From Heracleum sosnowskyi (lineage: Eukaryota > Streptophyta > Magnoliopsida > Apiales > Apiaceae), in the NCBI GenBank assembly GCA_030848705.1, contig CM061240.1, forward strand, positions 125,600,998-125,664,997: 64,000 bases of DNA, read 5' to 3'. Below, in pieces: positions 10,628 to 22,621 of the stretch (position 1 is its first letter; every line of letters starts with the position of its first letter). The position numbers and the translations under genes are program-made. The notes beneath the pieces were generated by a model. That model had not been told where the DNA came from and made no database searches. It worked only from the letters and a program-made list of their open reading frames with translations.

Positions 10628-12562
10628 GTGCTATTAACCATTATGTTATGGAACTTTATAGGAATCCTTTTGCTTACAATTTTTCAATGCTCTCTAATAT
10701 TTTTTCAAATTAAGTATAATTAGTTAATATTTGATGTGAATCCTGAATTGAGATTAAAATATTAATATTAAAAAAAATGAATTAATGCATGGACCAGCGC
10801 TCTCTAATATAAATTATATAGAAAAAATTTAGAAAATTTGCCAATAACTCGATATTGAGAATAATAATTGAACTGGGAGAGGTCCGTCCATCCTGATCAA
10901 TCCTGATCAAAATAACAACAATCACCTACTCCCTGACATCAACCAACTTCGAAAACGCCTGCCTCTGCCAACCACTGTTGCATTCAGCTATCTCCACTTT
11001 GATTCTTATCCGATCTCCACATATTAAACTCATAATTGCAACAAAAATACAAACAGATTATAAATATTGAATCTACAATACAACAATGTATCATCATATA
11101 TTAATTTCATTTACCACGTGAAATAAGCGGCGGAACTAAAATTCCGAAAGCCACAACTTATATGTTTGATAATGAATTATCGCTAATTTTCGGAATTTGT
11201 TCAAACTTAAATTGAAAATAACGTTTAAGGCTAAAAAAAATCTCAACAAACATCAAAGTTAGGCGGGATTTGAGAGCTACGGTGGCTCCTCATTGATTGG
11301 TTCCATCACGGTATCTGAATAGATCTGAGTTAAACAAACCATGTTCTTACAGCATTATTGTTAAGACAATTCTGAGCAATTGTTGCATGTAATGACAGAC
11401 AATATTCGTCGCGGAGCTGCACAATAGTGAAACCGGGAAGGTCTCTACTCTCTTGAGATTGCAAAAAGAATCCCACTTGACTTGCCATTATTGAAATATT
11501 GGAACCACCTGAAATTGATATCAATATATGTTGTCTAGTAAATCTTGTGAAGAAATTAAATCACGAGCTTTTAATTTCCTAAGTGATTAAACATAAAGGA
11601 CACTATCAGTAATGTGAATGTGTTCGGCTCGTAAAGGAGCTAGGACCATGTTGGCTTTTTTATGGTTGGGAAGCCAGCACCAAACCATATATATTTACTA
11701 CATGCGTGCATATCAATACCCCCCTTGTCCTTTATCTAGCGAGACTTGTGTGAATTATGCCAAGTTAAATCTTTTTAGTTCGGATAATTTTAAAATTCTG
11801 ATTCCGTCATTTCTATTTTACATAAATAATTACTAAGCCCAATGTGCCAAATAAAGTAAGAAGAACGAAAATTTGTGAAAAGATTAATATGGCAAAAGCC
11901 ACCTAGAAGGGTAGGGAGGGATGATAGTAAAGCCAGGACTCAGCTCTCAAGCACACCACATTGTGGACCAGTGGGGATCAAAGTCTCAATCGATGACTCG
12001 ATGAGACCAAGAATTTGTGTGGTCAATTATCAATGGAGAATCCAATCTTAACTGTTCAAATTTCAAAACCAGCAAAGCATTCATCTCAAAACTGTAAATT
12101 ACGTTCTTAAATATCATGTACTTTTTTTTTTGTACGCAAATATTTTGTACTTTTCATTACTCCCGTTGTACCATAAAAAGTGGCACACTCTTTACTCATA
12201 ATGAAGTCTATTAATGTTTGAACATACAGGGGTCGAATAAAATGCTACTATACTTCAATATTTATATAGTATTATTGTTGTAAATTTCGGAAATTAAAAT
12301 AAATTGATTGAGAAACTGATGAACAATTTATTAGAAAATTGAGAATTTATCGGAATGAAAAATACATAAATTTAATATTTTAATCATATTTAATATATTA
12401 ACCTTATAATTTACCACAAAATATATTATTCAAAAATAATTTACAGTAATACATCAAATTTAAAAACTCGAATCCAACAACTTTTAAAACACTAATAGTA
12501 TTGATAAGTTAGCAATTAAAGAGAGAATTCATTATATATTGATTACAATCATAACTAAGATA
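10628..12562. other. Intergenic, no gene recognised
   Basis: AT-rich sequence without a supported gene. A lone Stowaway-like end (ACTCCCGTTGTACC near 12161) has no partner that I can see. Confidence 0.45.
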
Positions 12563-12768
12563 TAATCAACAGACGTGTGTAATCTAGCCGAGCTAAGCAT
12601 TGTCAGACTTGAGTTTGAACTCGACTAAAAAGTTCGGGTTTCAGCTCGACCGAGCCTTTATTTTCAAACTTGAAACTCGGATCGAAATCTCGAATCAACT
12701 TCACCAAATATTGACAAAAGTTCGAATATGATCAGTTCAGCTCGAGTTCGACTCGATTATATATGAAT

Positions 12769-13978
12769 TGTTGGGTATAATACTATACTACACAACAACA
12801 ATATGACAGTTATATATATCTATATTAACAAGAACAGGCAGATAAAACCAATTAACAAAACAAACACGAAAGTCGAAACAAGAATATAATTAGAGACTGT
12901 AAATAACCAGATATGAAAGAACACTTATCTCAGTAGCTTTAAAAAAATACTGATAGATAAAGAACAGAAAAGCAGAGTCGCCAAGCCGTTCGAGAAGTCT
13001 TGACTGTTCTTGAAGAAATTATTGTCCCACTTACGCTGTGTTGGGTTGCAGCAATATCACTTACAGGATAAAACATCACAGATCAATCCACTCATAGTAA
13101 TGGCAATGATCAACAACGACCAGCACCTCAGTTCGCCCAAGAAATATGTAAAATAATCTGTATGTGTTGAGAGAGAGCAGAGACGAAAATAGTTGTTAGG
13201 GTTTTCTGAGCACGTATATCCTTACAGTTCTTATCTTTGTCAAACGTTTAGTTTTGTATATATTATACAAAATAAAACGTAACAGACCAAATAAAATTGT
13301 AATTGCAGATATGACATTTAATACTAATTATTCTGATTTAAATTCATTAACAGATGTCATCAGGATTTAATATCAGTTACAGCTTCCCTCAAGATTTAAT
13401 CCTATCAGGACCTGGACAATCAGGATCAGTAGTGAACTGGTCCATAGGATCAGTAGTCAACTGGTCCAAGCCATCAGGACCAGTAGCCAACTGGTCCAAG
13501 CCACTAGTCCATCAGGATTTAATATAAACCCTGACCCAGTTCATTGAGCTGTTACAAATAAATACTGATACTGTTAAATTAAATCAATAAATAATATTAA
13601 ATAAACTGGTAACAAAATTCCTCGCCCAGGTCGCCTCACATACGCGAGACACCGAGACATTCACCCAAATCGCCATTCGACCCGAGTCGAGTCGTGTCGT
13701 GACTCACCCACGTGCCTTAGTAGTTGTACACTGCTCTTGCACATGGTTCTATATAAACCCACCAACCTACAAGTTATTTCAACTTAAACAACCCACATAA
13801 CCCATTTCAAGTAATCTATTTCAACTCAATTTATTTATGGATTTCACTAAGAAAATGTCTTAGATCAAAATATGAAAGTTGAAGTCCTCATATCAAGGAA
13901 CAACCTCCAATTGTTTGTTTCCGGAAATTTCATCAAGAACATATATAAAATATGCCTCAAACTTTTCATTTTCTAACA
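12769..13978 (-). repeat. Copia 3' LTR, full length, 1210 bp
   Basis: It starts TGTTGGG and ends CTAACA on the plus strand. It shares long direct-repeat identity with 16094-16653, from the ATCAGGATTTAATATAAA block onward. It contains a three-copy tandem repeat of a ~30-bp unit with the core CAGTAG(T/C)(G/C)AACTGGTCCA at about 13415-13505. Relative to the other copy it lacks about 70 bp of GC-rich sequence near 13705. Confidence 0.85.
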
Positions 13979-14566
13979 ATCCCCCACAAATCCATCAAGT
14001 CCTTATCATGACTTGATTTTTAAGAGTCGATACCCTTCCAGGTTTGAACCCTCCTAAGTCCTCTACTTCGATGGCTACCGGATCTAGATGGAATGTTTCA
14101 CCTTGAATCCTTATCTGTTTGGTGTAACCACACTCCATAGATGACGACAAATCAAAGGTTATGATGCTGATCTACGGCCTTGAGACGTTAATGGTCATGT
14201 CTCGATCCTGTTCGTCGAATGCTTCAAGGAATAACCATTTCTTCTAATTGCGACAACACAATTACATTCGCTTAGCTGGGCATCTCCAGAGATGTACTAC
14301 GATCATCTCGTCAAATGACTTGACCCCATTCAGAGTTCAAATAACTCTTGTTATACTGGCAGTATCAGTACATTTTAGGTTTACTAGAGATAGACTCAGA
14401 TACATGAGTATCAAAGTATATAGTAAATGTACTACCAACTCACCCTCATGGCTTGTTATGACCACATTGAATACACTTCAAGGGATCTCCTCTCAGGTGT
14501 ATTGGGTTCCCGCTGTAGATGAATCATAATGGGCTATCAGTCCTATCCCCGACCTTGACTTAAGGA

Positions 14567-16093
14567 CTACTGCATGTTAAGTCCTTTAGTCAAAGGATCA
14601 GCTATATTATCATGACTTTCAATGAACTCTATAACAATAACCCTTTCACACACTAAACCCCTTATAGACTTAAGTCTAACTTGGATGTGTCTCTTTGTCT
14701 TAGCATTATACTTTTCACTACTGATCTTGTCGATAGTTGTACAGCTATCACAATGAACAACAATGGCTGAAAGCGGTCTGCTTACTACATGTAACACTGA
14801 CATAAGTCCATGTAACCATTCAGTCTCCGTCCCACACAACTCAGCCTCAAAAGTAGACCGGGTTATTAAAGTCTGTCTAGTAGACTTCCAAGATATTGCT
14901 CCACCGATTAGGGTTAAAAAATATCCAGTCACTCCATTGATACCGGATTTCTTAGCTATCCAACTTGCATCACTTTATCCCTCGAGTACTCTAGGGAATC
15001 TTCGATAATGCAAACCATTGGAAATAGTTCCCTTAAGATATCTAAGAACTCTATCCAGAGCCTCCCAAGTCTTGTTCGGATAGCTTGTATATCTAGCTAA
15101 CTTAGACACAGAATAAGAAATATCTGGTCTAGTCACGTTAACAAGATATTGCAAACTTTCAATAATCTGAGAATACCTTAACTGAGACATAGGAATTCCT
15201 GAACTATTCTTGACAAGGGCAACTTTAGGATCGTACGGTGTACTAGCGATTCTACAATTTGAATAACCATACTTCTCAAGTATAAATTTCTCTATATAAT
15301 GAGATTGTGACAAGGTTATTCCATCAGTTGACTGTGTCAATTTAACCCTAAGAATCACACTAGCCTCACCCATATCCTTCATTTCAAAGTGAATTTTCAA
15401 GAAACTTTTTGTCTCGTTAATAATCTCAATATTGGTTCCAAATAATAATATATCATCCACATATAGGCACATGATAATACATTCATTTCCTTTAACCATA
15501 AACTCTGATTCTAAAATAGTTTCATCAAACTTTTTATGCTCGTCTCTAGGAGCTTGTTTTAAGCCATATATAGACTTGATCAGCTTACATACTTTCCTCT
15601 CGTTACCAGAAGCAACAAATCCCTCAGGCTGATCCATATAAATCTCTTCTTCAAGATCACCATGAAGAAAAGTTGTCTTTGCATCCATTTGATGGATGAT
15701 TAGACCATGTACGGAAGCCAATGCTATAAGCATTCGGATTGTAGTCATTCTTGCAACATGAGAGTATGTATCAAAGTAATCAATGCCTTCCTTTTGCCTA
15801 AAACCCTTAGCTACCAGCTTAGTCTTATACCTATCTATTGAGCCATCCGGGTTCATTTTCCTTTTGAAAATCCACTTACACCCTATAGTAGTACACCTAG
15901 GAGGAAGATCAACCAACTCCCATGTTCCATTAGAAACAATAGAGTCAATCTCACTCTTTACAGCACCTTTCCAGTGCCTTGACTCCGAAGAATCCATGGC
16001 ATGTCGAAAAGTTAAAGGTTCATCCTCGACATTGTAAGTGACAAAATCACTTCCAAAGTCCTTGACTACCTTTGCACGCTTACTCCTTCTAGG
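14567..16093 (-). pseudogene. Copia pol remnant: reverse transcriptase and RNase H
   Basis: One reading frame runs from the LTR junction to 14567, interrupted by a single TAA at 14975-14977. Upstream of the stop is the copia reverse transcriptase: an ESRHWKGAVKSE start, the GCKWIFKRK motif, LVAKGFRQKEG, the QMDAKTTFLHGDLEE block and the catalytic YVDD. Downstream, in the same frame, is RNase H: a GGAISWKSTRQT motif, an ARSTFEAE-like helix and an ADPLTKGL ending. The stop falls where relatives usually have Tyr at the start of the YSDASW motif. A short in-frame deletion also seems to have removed residues just before YVDD. Gag, protease and integrase are absent. Non-functional. Confidence 0.88.
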
Positions 16094-16653
16094 TCCATCA
16101 GGATTTAATATAAATCCTGACCTAGTTTGTTGAGCTGTTACAAATAAATACTGATATTGTTAAATTAAATCAATAAATAATATTAAATAAACAGGTAACA
16201 AAATTCCTCGCCCAGGTCGCCTCGCGTATGCGAGACGCCGAGACATTCACCCAAATCGCCCTTCGATCCAAGTCGAGTCATGTCGTGACGAGGCGAGGCG
16301 GGCGGCGACGGCGCGCGCGCGTATGTGCGTGCGAGACACACAATAACACCATGCACACCCACATGCCTTAGTAGTTGTACACTACTTTTGCACATGGTTC
16401 TATATAAATCCACCAACCTCTCATTACCATTTCTATGTGAGATACACGTTATTTCAATTTAAACAACCCACAAAACCCATTTCAAGCAACCTATTTCAAC
16501 TCAATTTATTTATGTATTCCACTAACAAAATGTCTTAGATCCAAACATGAAAGTTGAATTCCTCGTATCAAGGAACAACCTCCAATTGTTTGTTTCCGAA
16601 AATTTCATCAAGAACATGAATAAAATATGCCTCAAACTTTCCATTTTCTAACA
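16094..16653 (-). repeat. Copia 5' LTR, truncated to ~560 bp
   Basis: Direct repeat of the right part of the 12769-13978 LTR. Homology begins at a TCCATCAGG string that also occurs in the intact LTR at 13509. It carries a GC-rich insert (16285-16355, with a GGCGACGGCGCGCGCG run) absent from the other copy. The two LTRs differ at many scattered positions, so the insertion is not recent. Confidence 0.8.
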
Positions 16654-16916
16654 TGAATTATATTTAAATATTAAATATTTATATAAAAATATATATTCAA
16701 ATATATTCGGCTCGGTAGGATATTCGAATAGCTCGAGCTCGAGCTTGGCTCGATTATTACCGAGTGAAATTCGAATATTTTACGAGCCGAACTTGAGTAG
16801 TTCACGAATTTTTTGACTCATTTACACCGTAATCAACACTTCTTATTAAATTTAAAATAATCCACTAGGAGAAGTTACATTGGTTATGATCTGATCTTGT
16901 TTTTTTGACAAAAAAT

Positions 16917-18048
16917 TAGGGTTGTAAACGAATAGAGCCGAGCCGAGTTTTCTCCGAATCGAGCCGAACTTTTTTCTTTTTTTTTTTTAAAAACGAACCT
17001 AGTCGAGCCGAGCTTTCTAATCGAACGAAAAGTGATGTTCAAGATCCGCTCGTTAATAAACGAGTCGAACACGAGTTTGTTCACGAACATTTCGAGTCGA
17101 GCCGAACACAAACCGAACTCGAGTCGAGTCGAGTTGTTCACTTATAGTTCGTACTTTTATACTCAACCAAATCCAATTTTTAAAATTACTTACTCGATTT
17201 ACAGTCTCACGCCTAAAATTACGTTTTAAGAATACACGATAATGTTTGAATTTCAATACCAAAAGTTAATTTATTTTCTTCTAATAATCATATTAGGTTA
17301 ATATTTGTATTTATGAGTAATCAAACCTTACTCCCTTCACCTAATAACAATAGTTAAAATAAAACAATTTTATCACTAACTTCGAGCCTCTATAATAGCT
17401 TCTTTATCTTGACTCTTAACTTGAAATTTGAGGAGGTTTACAACATTTTTCTCTCCAAGATACTCTTATTAACCTTAAATTCAATAAAAATCTCATCTTT
17501 ATCCTCAATTTTAAGAGGTACGAGCCACTTTTAAATAATATTATATAATAAATTAATAAGACAAACTCTCTTTCTCTATTCACTTTCTTTTGTAATTTTA
17601 TGCATGCAACTTATAAATTTTAATAATGAAAAAACTAATTTGGATTGTATATAAAGAGTTTAACTTTTGGTACTACGTTGATGTTATACCTTTTAGATAT
17701 AACAAATACAATTCCCTATTCAACCACAAAATAACTAAAATAGATCGCAATTAAGTTTTATTTTACATATTCAAATTGTTAAGGATATTATGAAATTCAC
17801 AAATTTATAATTAGTTAAACGAATCGAGCCGAGTTTAACGAGTTCGAGCCGAGCTCGAGCCGATCCCGAGCAAAACGAGCTAAGTTCGAGTCGAACAGGT
17901 GTAAAACTCGGCTCGATCTCATTTACTAACCGAACACATTTTCATGTTCAAGCTCGTGTTCATTTAGTAAACGAACCGAGCCGAGTCCATCTAAAACGAG
18001 CCGATCTCGAGTTTTGTTCACGAATGGCTCTGTTCGTTTACGACCATA
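16917..18048. mobile_element. hAT-like element with GAGCCGAG subterminal repeats, 1.13 kb
   Basis: The left end TAGGGTTGTAAACGAATAGA and the reverse complement of the right end TATGGTCGTAAACGAACAGA form terminal inverted repeats. Flanking 8-mers CAAAAAAT and CTGAAAAT agree at six of eight positions, consistent with a decayed hAT TSD. Both ends are dense in CGAGCCGAG / CTCGAGT motifs for about 250 bp. The centre (17280-17810) is AT-rich and non-coding. No transposase. Confidence 0.65.
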
Positions 18049-18516
18049 CTGAAAATGATTTTATCTTGTTCACCAACTGTATCCTGCATTAGTGCATTAT
18101 TACAATTTTGTGCATAACTAGGTACACCGTACATACGAAATATTATATTTATATGAAAATCATTTATATATGTTTCGAAATTTAAACTCTCATCTATAAT
18201 ATTCATAAATGTATATAATGTACATAATTTTTAAATTTGCAAAACAAAAAACATGGCATCAAAATGTCAGAGATCCAACAAGTTCACGTGAGCACCCATG
18301 AGCAACAAGACAGCATCCGGAGATCATTAGCCAACCTGTCCTTGTAGTTTTGCTTTTGTATTTTACTCCAGACAAATATAAATAAATCATATCCTCCCCA
18401 TTTTTACTCAATTTAAACGAAACTTACAAATTTTATGAATATAACAACAATATCCAAACAAAAATTGTAAATATTAAAACAAAAGAATTAACGTAACATG
18501 AACATGACCCATAGTA
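18049..18516. other. Downstream region of the aspartyl protease gene
   Basis: AT-rich spacer; the part next to 18516 should hold the 3' UTR of the minus-strand protease. Nothing else is recognised. Confidence 0.5.
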
Positions 18517-19833
18517 CTATGGTAGTGCACAACCTCGTCTCGAAAACCCGAGCCGTAACCGATCCGAATCGAACTCGAACAAAAAACCTTGTTGCATTAA
18601 ATTTCCAATAACAGAAAACGAGGATGGCAACCCAACTGGTTGTAAAGCCAAGCATTTAACATCCTCCGCTGTATCAATAAAATAGTTACTAGGAGGTGGT
18701 GAGAACACTGAGTTGCCAACGAGTTTAAAACTCATTTTGGGTAAAATCAGTCTTGAAACGCTTGATACGTTTATACAAAAATCAAAACCAGGAGTTGTCT
18801 CATCTGGACTTGGTAACGTAACTAGCTTCCTGACCACTTTTAGGATCCGACTGTAAACCGGGTCGGGTAAAAATGTAAGTGTGGTACCCGAGTCCACTAT
18901 GGTCCCACCATTACCAAAGCTATCAATAGCCCATGTAGATGGACTTACAGGTAATTTAATTCCTTCAATATATACACTTTTGATGCCTACATAGTAAAAT
19001 GTAGGTGACAAAGGGTTTACTACTAATGGGGTGTAACTTTTTTTTACTGCATCATTGTCTCCAAACAGTAAAAAGCTTGTAGGAGGTGGTGAAAGAGTGT
19101 AATCCATAAGACAATACGAAAACTTGTTACCGAATCTTCTTCCTAATTGAGAGGGTAAAGAAATGGGCCCGCGTCCTAATCCTATCACGCCGTGGGCCCC
19201 ATTGAAACTCGGCCCGGAAACACTTGGCCCGGATAGGTTAAACCCGCACCCTAATGCGAGTTTATTATGCTTAACCACATTGCCCGAGCTAGTATTGAAT
19301 GTGGTGGTTTCGCGACTGAAAAAGCCGCCAGTGAACGATCCGTCCGAGTATGAGTACTCGTATCTGCATGGACTATGGCGGCGCGTGTGATTACACGCGA
19401 CGTGTCTAGGGTGAGGAATGAGCTTGCATGAGCTGTCGTAGCAATGATAAGGTGAAAATGTGGTTGAATGGCGCGGGAAAAATGAGGTGTTTGGTGGGTG
19501 TTTAGAGCAGTTACGACAAGCGGAGCAGGACACCCACACTAGGTCACTACCGGTGTCGGCGACGAGGAGGAGACGTTGAGGAGGAGTACCTATACGGAGG
19601 TCTACAAAGTATTGGCCACTTCCGGTGGATGCACCGGAAGTGAGTGGGAGTTGTGGGGACTTTTTATGGAGGGTAGAGATGCGGTGGAGGTCAGAGGAGA
19701 GAGATTGGGTAGGGTTTGGATGAAATGGTGTTTTGTGAAGGAGGGGTAGTTTGAGGTAGTATTCGTCTTCAGAGGTGGCGGAGGAGGAAGAGAAGTGAAT
19801 AAGAACGAGGAGAGAGATTAAGAAGATGGACAT
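18517..19833 (-). CDS. A1-family (nepenthesin-type) aspartyl protease, 438 residues
   Basis: A single uninterrupted exon. Residues 1-20 are a hydrophobic signal peptide, followed by a ~50-residue propeptide-like region and then the mature enzyme from about GSGQYFVDLRIGTPP. The two catalytic motifs are present: DTGSDL (Asp about 93) and DSGTTL (Asp about 314). The plant-specific Cys-rich insert after the first motif (CSACRNC ... CYDSSC ... CNHTRRHSPC) and the catalytic flap YSYSDGS are intact. The ending FEFDSDRLRLGFSRRGCALP is typical of an atypical plant aspartyl protease subgroup. The enzyme should enter the secretory pathway and act outside the cell or at the wall. Intronless structure and length are normal for the group. 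A (TC)20 tract lies 17 bases upstream of its ATG. Substrate cannot be predicted. Confidence 0.93.
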   Translation of the reverse strand: MSIFLISLLVLIHFSSSSATSEDEYYLKLPLLHKTPFHPNPTQSLSSDLHRISTLHKKSPQLPLTSGASTGSGQYFVDLRIGTPPQRLLLVADTGSDLVWVSCSACRNCSKHPPNTSFFPRHSTTFSPYHCYDSSCKLIPHPRHVACNHTRRHSPCRYEYSYSDGSFTGGFFSRETTTFNTSSGNVVKHNKLALGCGFNLSGPSVSGPSFNGAHGVIGLGRGPISLPSQLGRRFGNKFSYCLMDYTLSPPPTSFLLFGDNDAVKKSYTPLVVNPLSPTFYYVGIKSVYIEGIKLPVSPSTWAIDSFGNGGTIVDSGTTLTFLPDPVYSRILKVVRKLVTLPSPDETTPGFDFCINVSSVSRLILPKMSFKLVGNSVFSPPPSNYFIDTAEDVKCLALQPVGLPSSFSVIGNLMQQGFLFEFDSDRLRLGFSRRGCALP

Positions 19834-19848
19834 TTGGAGTTTGCTGTG

Positions 19849-19850
<2 letters not shown>

Positions 19851-19890
<40 letters not shown>
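19851..19890. repeat. (GA)20 microsatellite in the protease 5' leader
   Basis: A pure GA repeat of 40 bp begins 17 bp upstream of the protease start codon. It reads as (TC)20 in the transcript direction, so it is probably in the 5' UTR or core promoter. CT tracts are common plant promoter/leader elements and are usually length-polymorphic. Confidence 0.9.
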
Positions 19891-19895
<5 letters not shown>

Positions 19896-20039
19896 TAGTT
19901 ACTGATGGTTGTGAGTGAGGTGTAAAGATGTAGGATTGGGTGTCTGAGAGAGAGACGCGGTTTTAGTGTTGGATTCTTTGTGTATTGGATTCGTTTTGGA
20001 AAAAATGAATGTAACTGTGTCGTCTAATTTTAAAAAAAA

Positions 20040-20282
20040 AAAAAAAATTGGTATGTACTTCTCATTTTTTTACATAAAAAAAATAGTACCATTTTATAAT
20101 ATAAAATTCAATCACATTCACTACTTTCCTCCATTATACCTACTTTATATTCACTTTATACATTAAATATTGATTAGTCCCACTACTTTACTCATTTTTC
20201 TTACTTTTTTCAGTTAATTTACACTTTTTTTTAACCTCCGTGTCGTACCCTTAATGTAAAAAATTGAGAGGGAAGGAGGGAG
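20040..20282. mobile_element. Stowaway-like MITE, copy 1, in the protease upstream region
   Basis: The right end GAGAGGGAAGGAGGGAG is followed by TA. The interior (ACATTCACTACTTTCCTCC, then TACTTTATATTCACTTTATA) is homologous to the element at 22375-22621 in inverted orientation. The left end is obscured by a poly-A run at 20031-20046. It lies about 200 bp upstream of the aspartyl protease ATG. Confidence 0.65.
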
Positions 20283-20284
20283 TA

Positions 20285-21360
20285 ATATATACCTGAACAG
20301 TTATAATTAGAGGGAGGGTTGTTTCATAAAGTATTTAAGTAGGTCAGTTGTGTTTGCTTGTTTGTATGGCACAATTTTGACAAAGGGTATATAAGCACAT
20401 TTATAAAGACTTGTACTTGGCTTGTGTTTGTAGCTTCTTTAGTTTACTTTTGACTTATATTTATAGGATCCGATTCCTAGAAAATGATAAATATCACATT
20501 ATGGAATATTTATCATGATACATTAATTTGACATCTAAAATTGTTTGTCAAATTATCAATATATCCGACAACTCAAAATCCTTAGCTAAAAATATGTATA
20601 ACATACTATAAATAGATATTTTAGAGAATATGTAAGAAAAATTCATCTCGAGCCGGACATTTTTTTTAGCTAACATTATAGTAAACTTCTTCTTATTGGT
20701 TATATTTGTGGAATCTTTAGAATTTGTAGTGAAACTCTACATTATCTATTATTATATTAAAATAATATAAAATATAGTCAATCATTATAGATAATTTCAT
20801 TGAAGTAAAACAAATTCAAGAAAATTTATATAATCATTATTTTATATTATGTTAGTCAATTATTTTAGTTAATACCATTGAAGATATTCTAAAAATGTTA
20901 TCTATATTTATATGATTTAATGTGGAAGGAGGACGAATTCAAATTCAATTGAGGCTAAAAAAAATTACGATATTGTTATTCAAATTCAATTGGTATTCGA
21001 ACAAAAAAATTCTACTAAATCTGAGAGAACAATGACTAAAAATTTAAAAGCTCTTAAATTTTCCGACCTTGACTGGAAATTTGACTAGGTTATACGCCTA
21101 AACTGGAAATATACTTTGGCACCATTAACAACTAACATGTAATCACTATATAAGTATACATAATTACTTCACAATCATCGTTGCAGAAGATCCTAATGTA
21201 AAGTAGATTTGGTTTAAAATATTTTTCTTTTTGTCAGTTTAGACTCTAGATTACCTTTCAGCTTATCAGTACAGTGATATCAATAATTAAACAAATCATA
21301 TATAGCTTTATCCTATCAACTTTTGCTTTAATAAAATTTAATGGCACTTTATTATTTTCT
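20285..21360. other. Intergenic, no gene recognised
   Basis: AT-rich spacer. No supported coding sequence or structured repeat. Confidence 0.45.
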
Positions 21361-21772
21361 GTAGGGGCGTGCGTGCTGCGATTTGGTGCACTTTTTAGGA
21401 TTAAACGTTACCAAACGAACATATTAACTTCAGTTTGGTTAATTGCTATTAATCGCTACCAAACCTTATTGAATGGTTTTTTTCGATTTCGGTTAACCGT
21501 TTATTGATTTCGGTTTTTAACATTATTTTTTTTTTCTTTAACTTGTACAAAATTTTCGTTGATAATGTATTGGGCAAAATAAATAGTGAAATGGTCAATA
21601 ATTATATTCCATTAAAAATTAAAGGATAGTGACTTTAACTTATACAAAATTTTCGTCGGTAATGTATCGGTTTTATTTCAGTTTTTTTTCGATTTAAATT
21701 TTTTCAGTGTGGTTTATTAATTTTTTTCGGTTAATTTTTCGGTTTCAATTTTTTCTGCTCATGTCTATAAAA
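21361..21772. repeat. Possible non-autonomous element with TTTCGGTT repeats
   Basis: Internal direct repeats: a TTTAACTTGTACAAAATTTTCGT block at about 21537 recurs diverged at about 21632, each followed by GATAATGTAT(T/C)GG-like sequence. Many TTTCGGTT / AACCGT motifs surround them. Weak inverted ends (TAGGGGCGTGCG... and ...GCTCATGTCTA) suggest a hAT-like element. No clear TSD. Confidence 0.35.
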
Positions 21773-22374
21773 TTTCTCTGCCTTTTTCCAGGTGTTTAGA
21801 AGGCTTTGTATCCCTGGGCTTGTTCTCCCTCTTGTCTGTAAGTGAGAGAAACTGTGGTAAATGGGCTTTAAGACAGGTTAGTTAATTCTTTTGAAGGTTT
21901 AGGTTAAATTTCTTGTACTTCAAACGAATATTGAAGACTGTAACTGTTTATATGAAACAAATGTCTTCTTAATTTAGCTTGTTTTTCTTCTTGATACTCA
22001 ATCCTACGGCCGTACTGTGGTTAAGAAATTCTTCTCCTTTAATTTTCATAGGTTCGTATTATTTACTCATCAAAGATAATATAATAAAAAAGATTAAATT
22101 TATTCTCAACTTCGTTTATACAGAGGTTTCATTGATCATTTCTTCAGAATTTTGTTGCCCTGCCGAAAAACAGTATCAGAATAGCCTCCTGGTCCTAGAA
22201 GTCCGAAGAGAAAAAAGATTAAATGGAAGTATGAAACCATGATTGGGCCGAGCAGTACAAATAAAAAACATTCAAGAGTAGAGCACCTATACTTAGTTTT
22301 CCATGGAGGCCAGCTTACTAGGTTCTTGGGCCTTCATCACTTCGAAGAGATTCAACAAATATTTCTTCAATATA

Positions 22375-22621
22375 CTCCTCCCTCTCAATTTAAAAATTTA
22401 GGTTAGGCATGAAGATTAAGAAAAAGTTTAATTTAGTGAAGAAAAGTAAGTAAAGTGGTGGAACCGTATAAAATAGAGATAGTGGGAGAAAGTAGTGGAT
22501 GTAGTTAATTTCTATATTATAAAACTTTAATATTTTAGGAAATTTTTGGATTATAAAGAATTGAGATGAACATCGCAAAAAAAGAAATGTAAAGAAATGA
22601 GAGGGACAGAGGGAGAGGGAG
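22375..22621. mobile_element. Stowaway-like MITE, copy 2
   Basis: The left end CTCCTCCCTCTCAATTT and right end GAGGGACAGAGGGAGAGGGAG are inverted, with TA on both sides (22373-22374 and 22622-22623). It is the same family as 20040-20282, opposite orientation. 247 bp, non-coding. Confidence 0.75.

Larger units (their letters stand above)
12769..16653 (-). mobile_element. Ty1-copia retrotransposon, internally deleted and nested in a hAT element
   Basis: The element reads on the minus strand. It is bounded by TG...CA ends and the 5-bp duplication TGAAT (12764-12768 and 16654-16658). The 3' LTR is 12769-13978. It is preceded on the minus strand by the purine tract GTGGGGGAT at about 13979-13987. 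The 5' LTR survives only as 16094-16653. The remainder of that LTR, the primer-binding site, gag, protease and integrase are missing: LTR sequence passes straight into the end of the integrase/RT linker coding region. What remains is reverse transcriptase and RNase H with a stop codon. It cannot transpose by itself. Confidence 0.88.
12571..16829. mobile_element. hAT-like GAGCCGAG-rich element, split by a copia insertion
   Basis: The outer ends read AGACGTGTGTAAT on the left and TTTACACCG on the right, and pair as short inverted repeats. They are flanked by the identical 8-mer TAATCAAC (12563-12570 and 16830-16837), the TSD length of hAT elements. Both interior halves (12571-12768 and 16654-16829) are full of CTCGAGC / GAGCCGAG motifs. 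Removing the copia element and one copy of its TSD leaves an element of about 370 bp. Non-coding. Confidence 0.75.
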
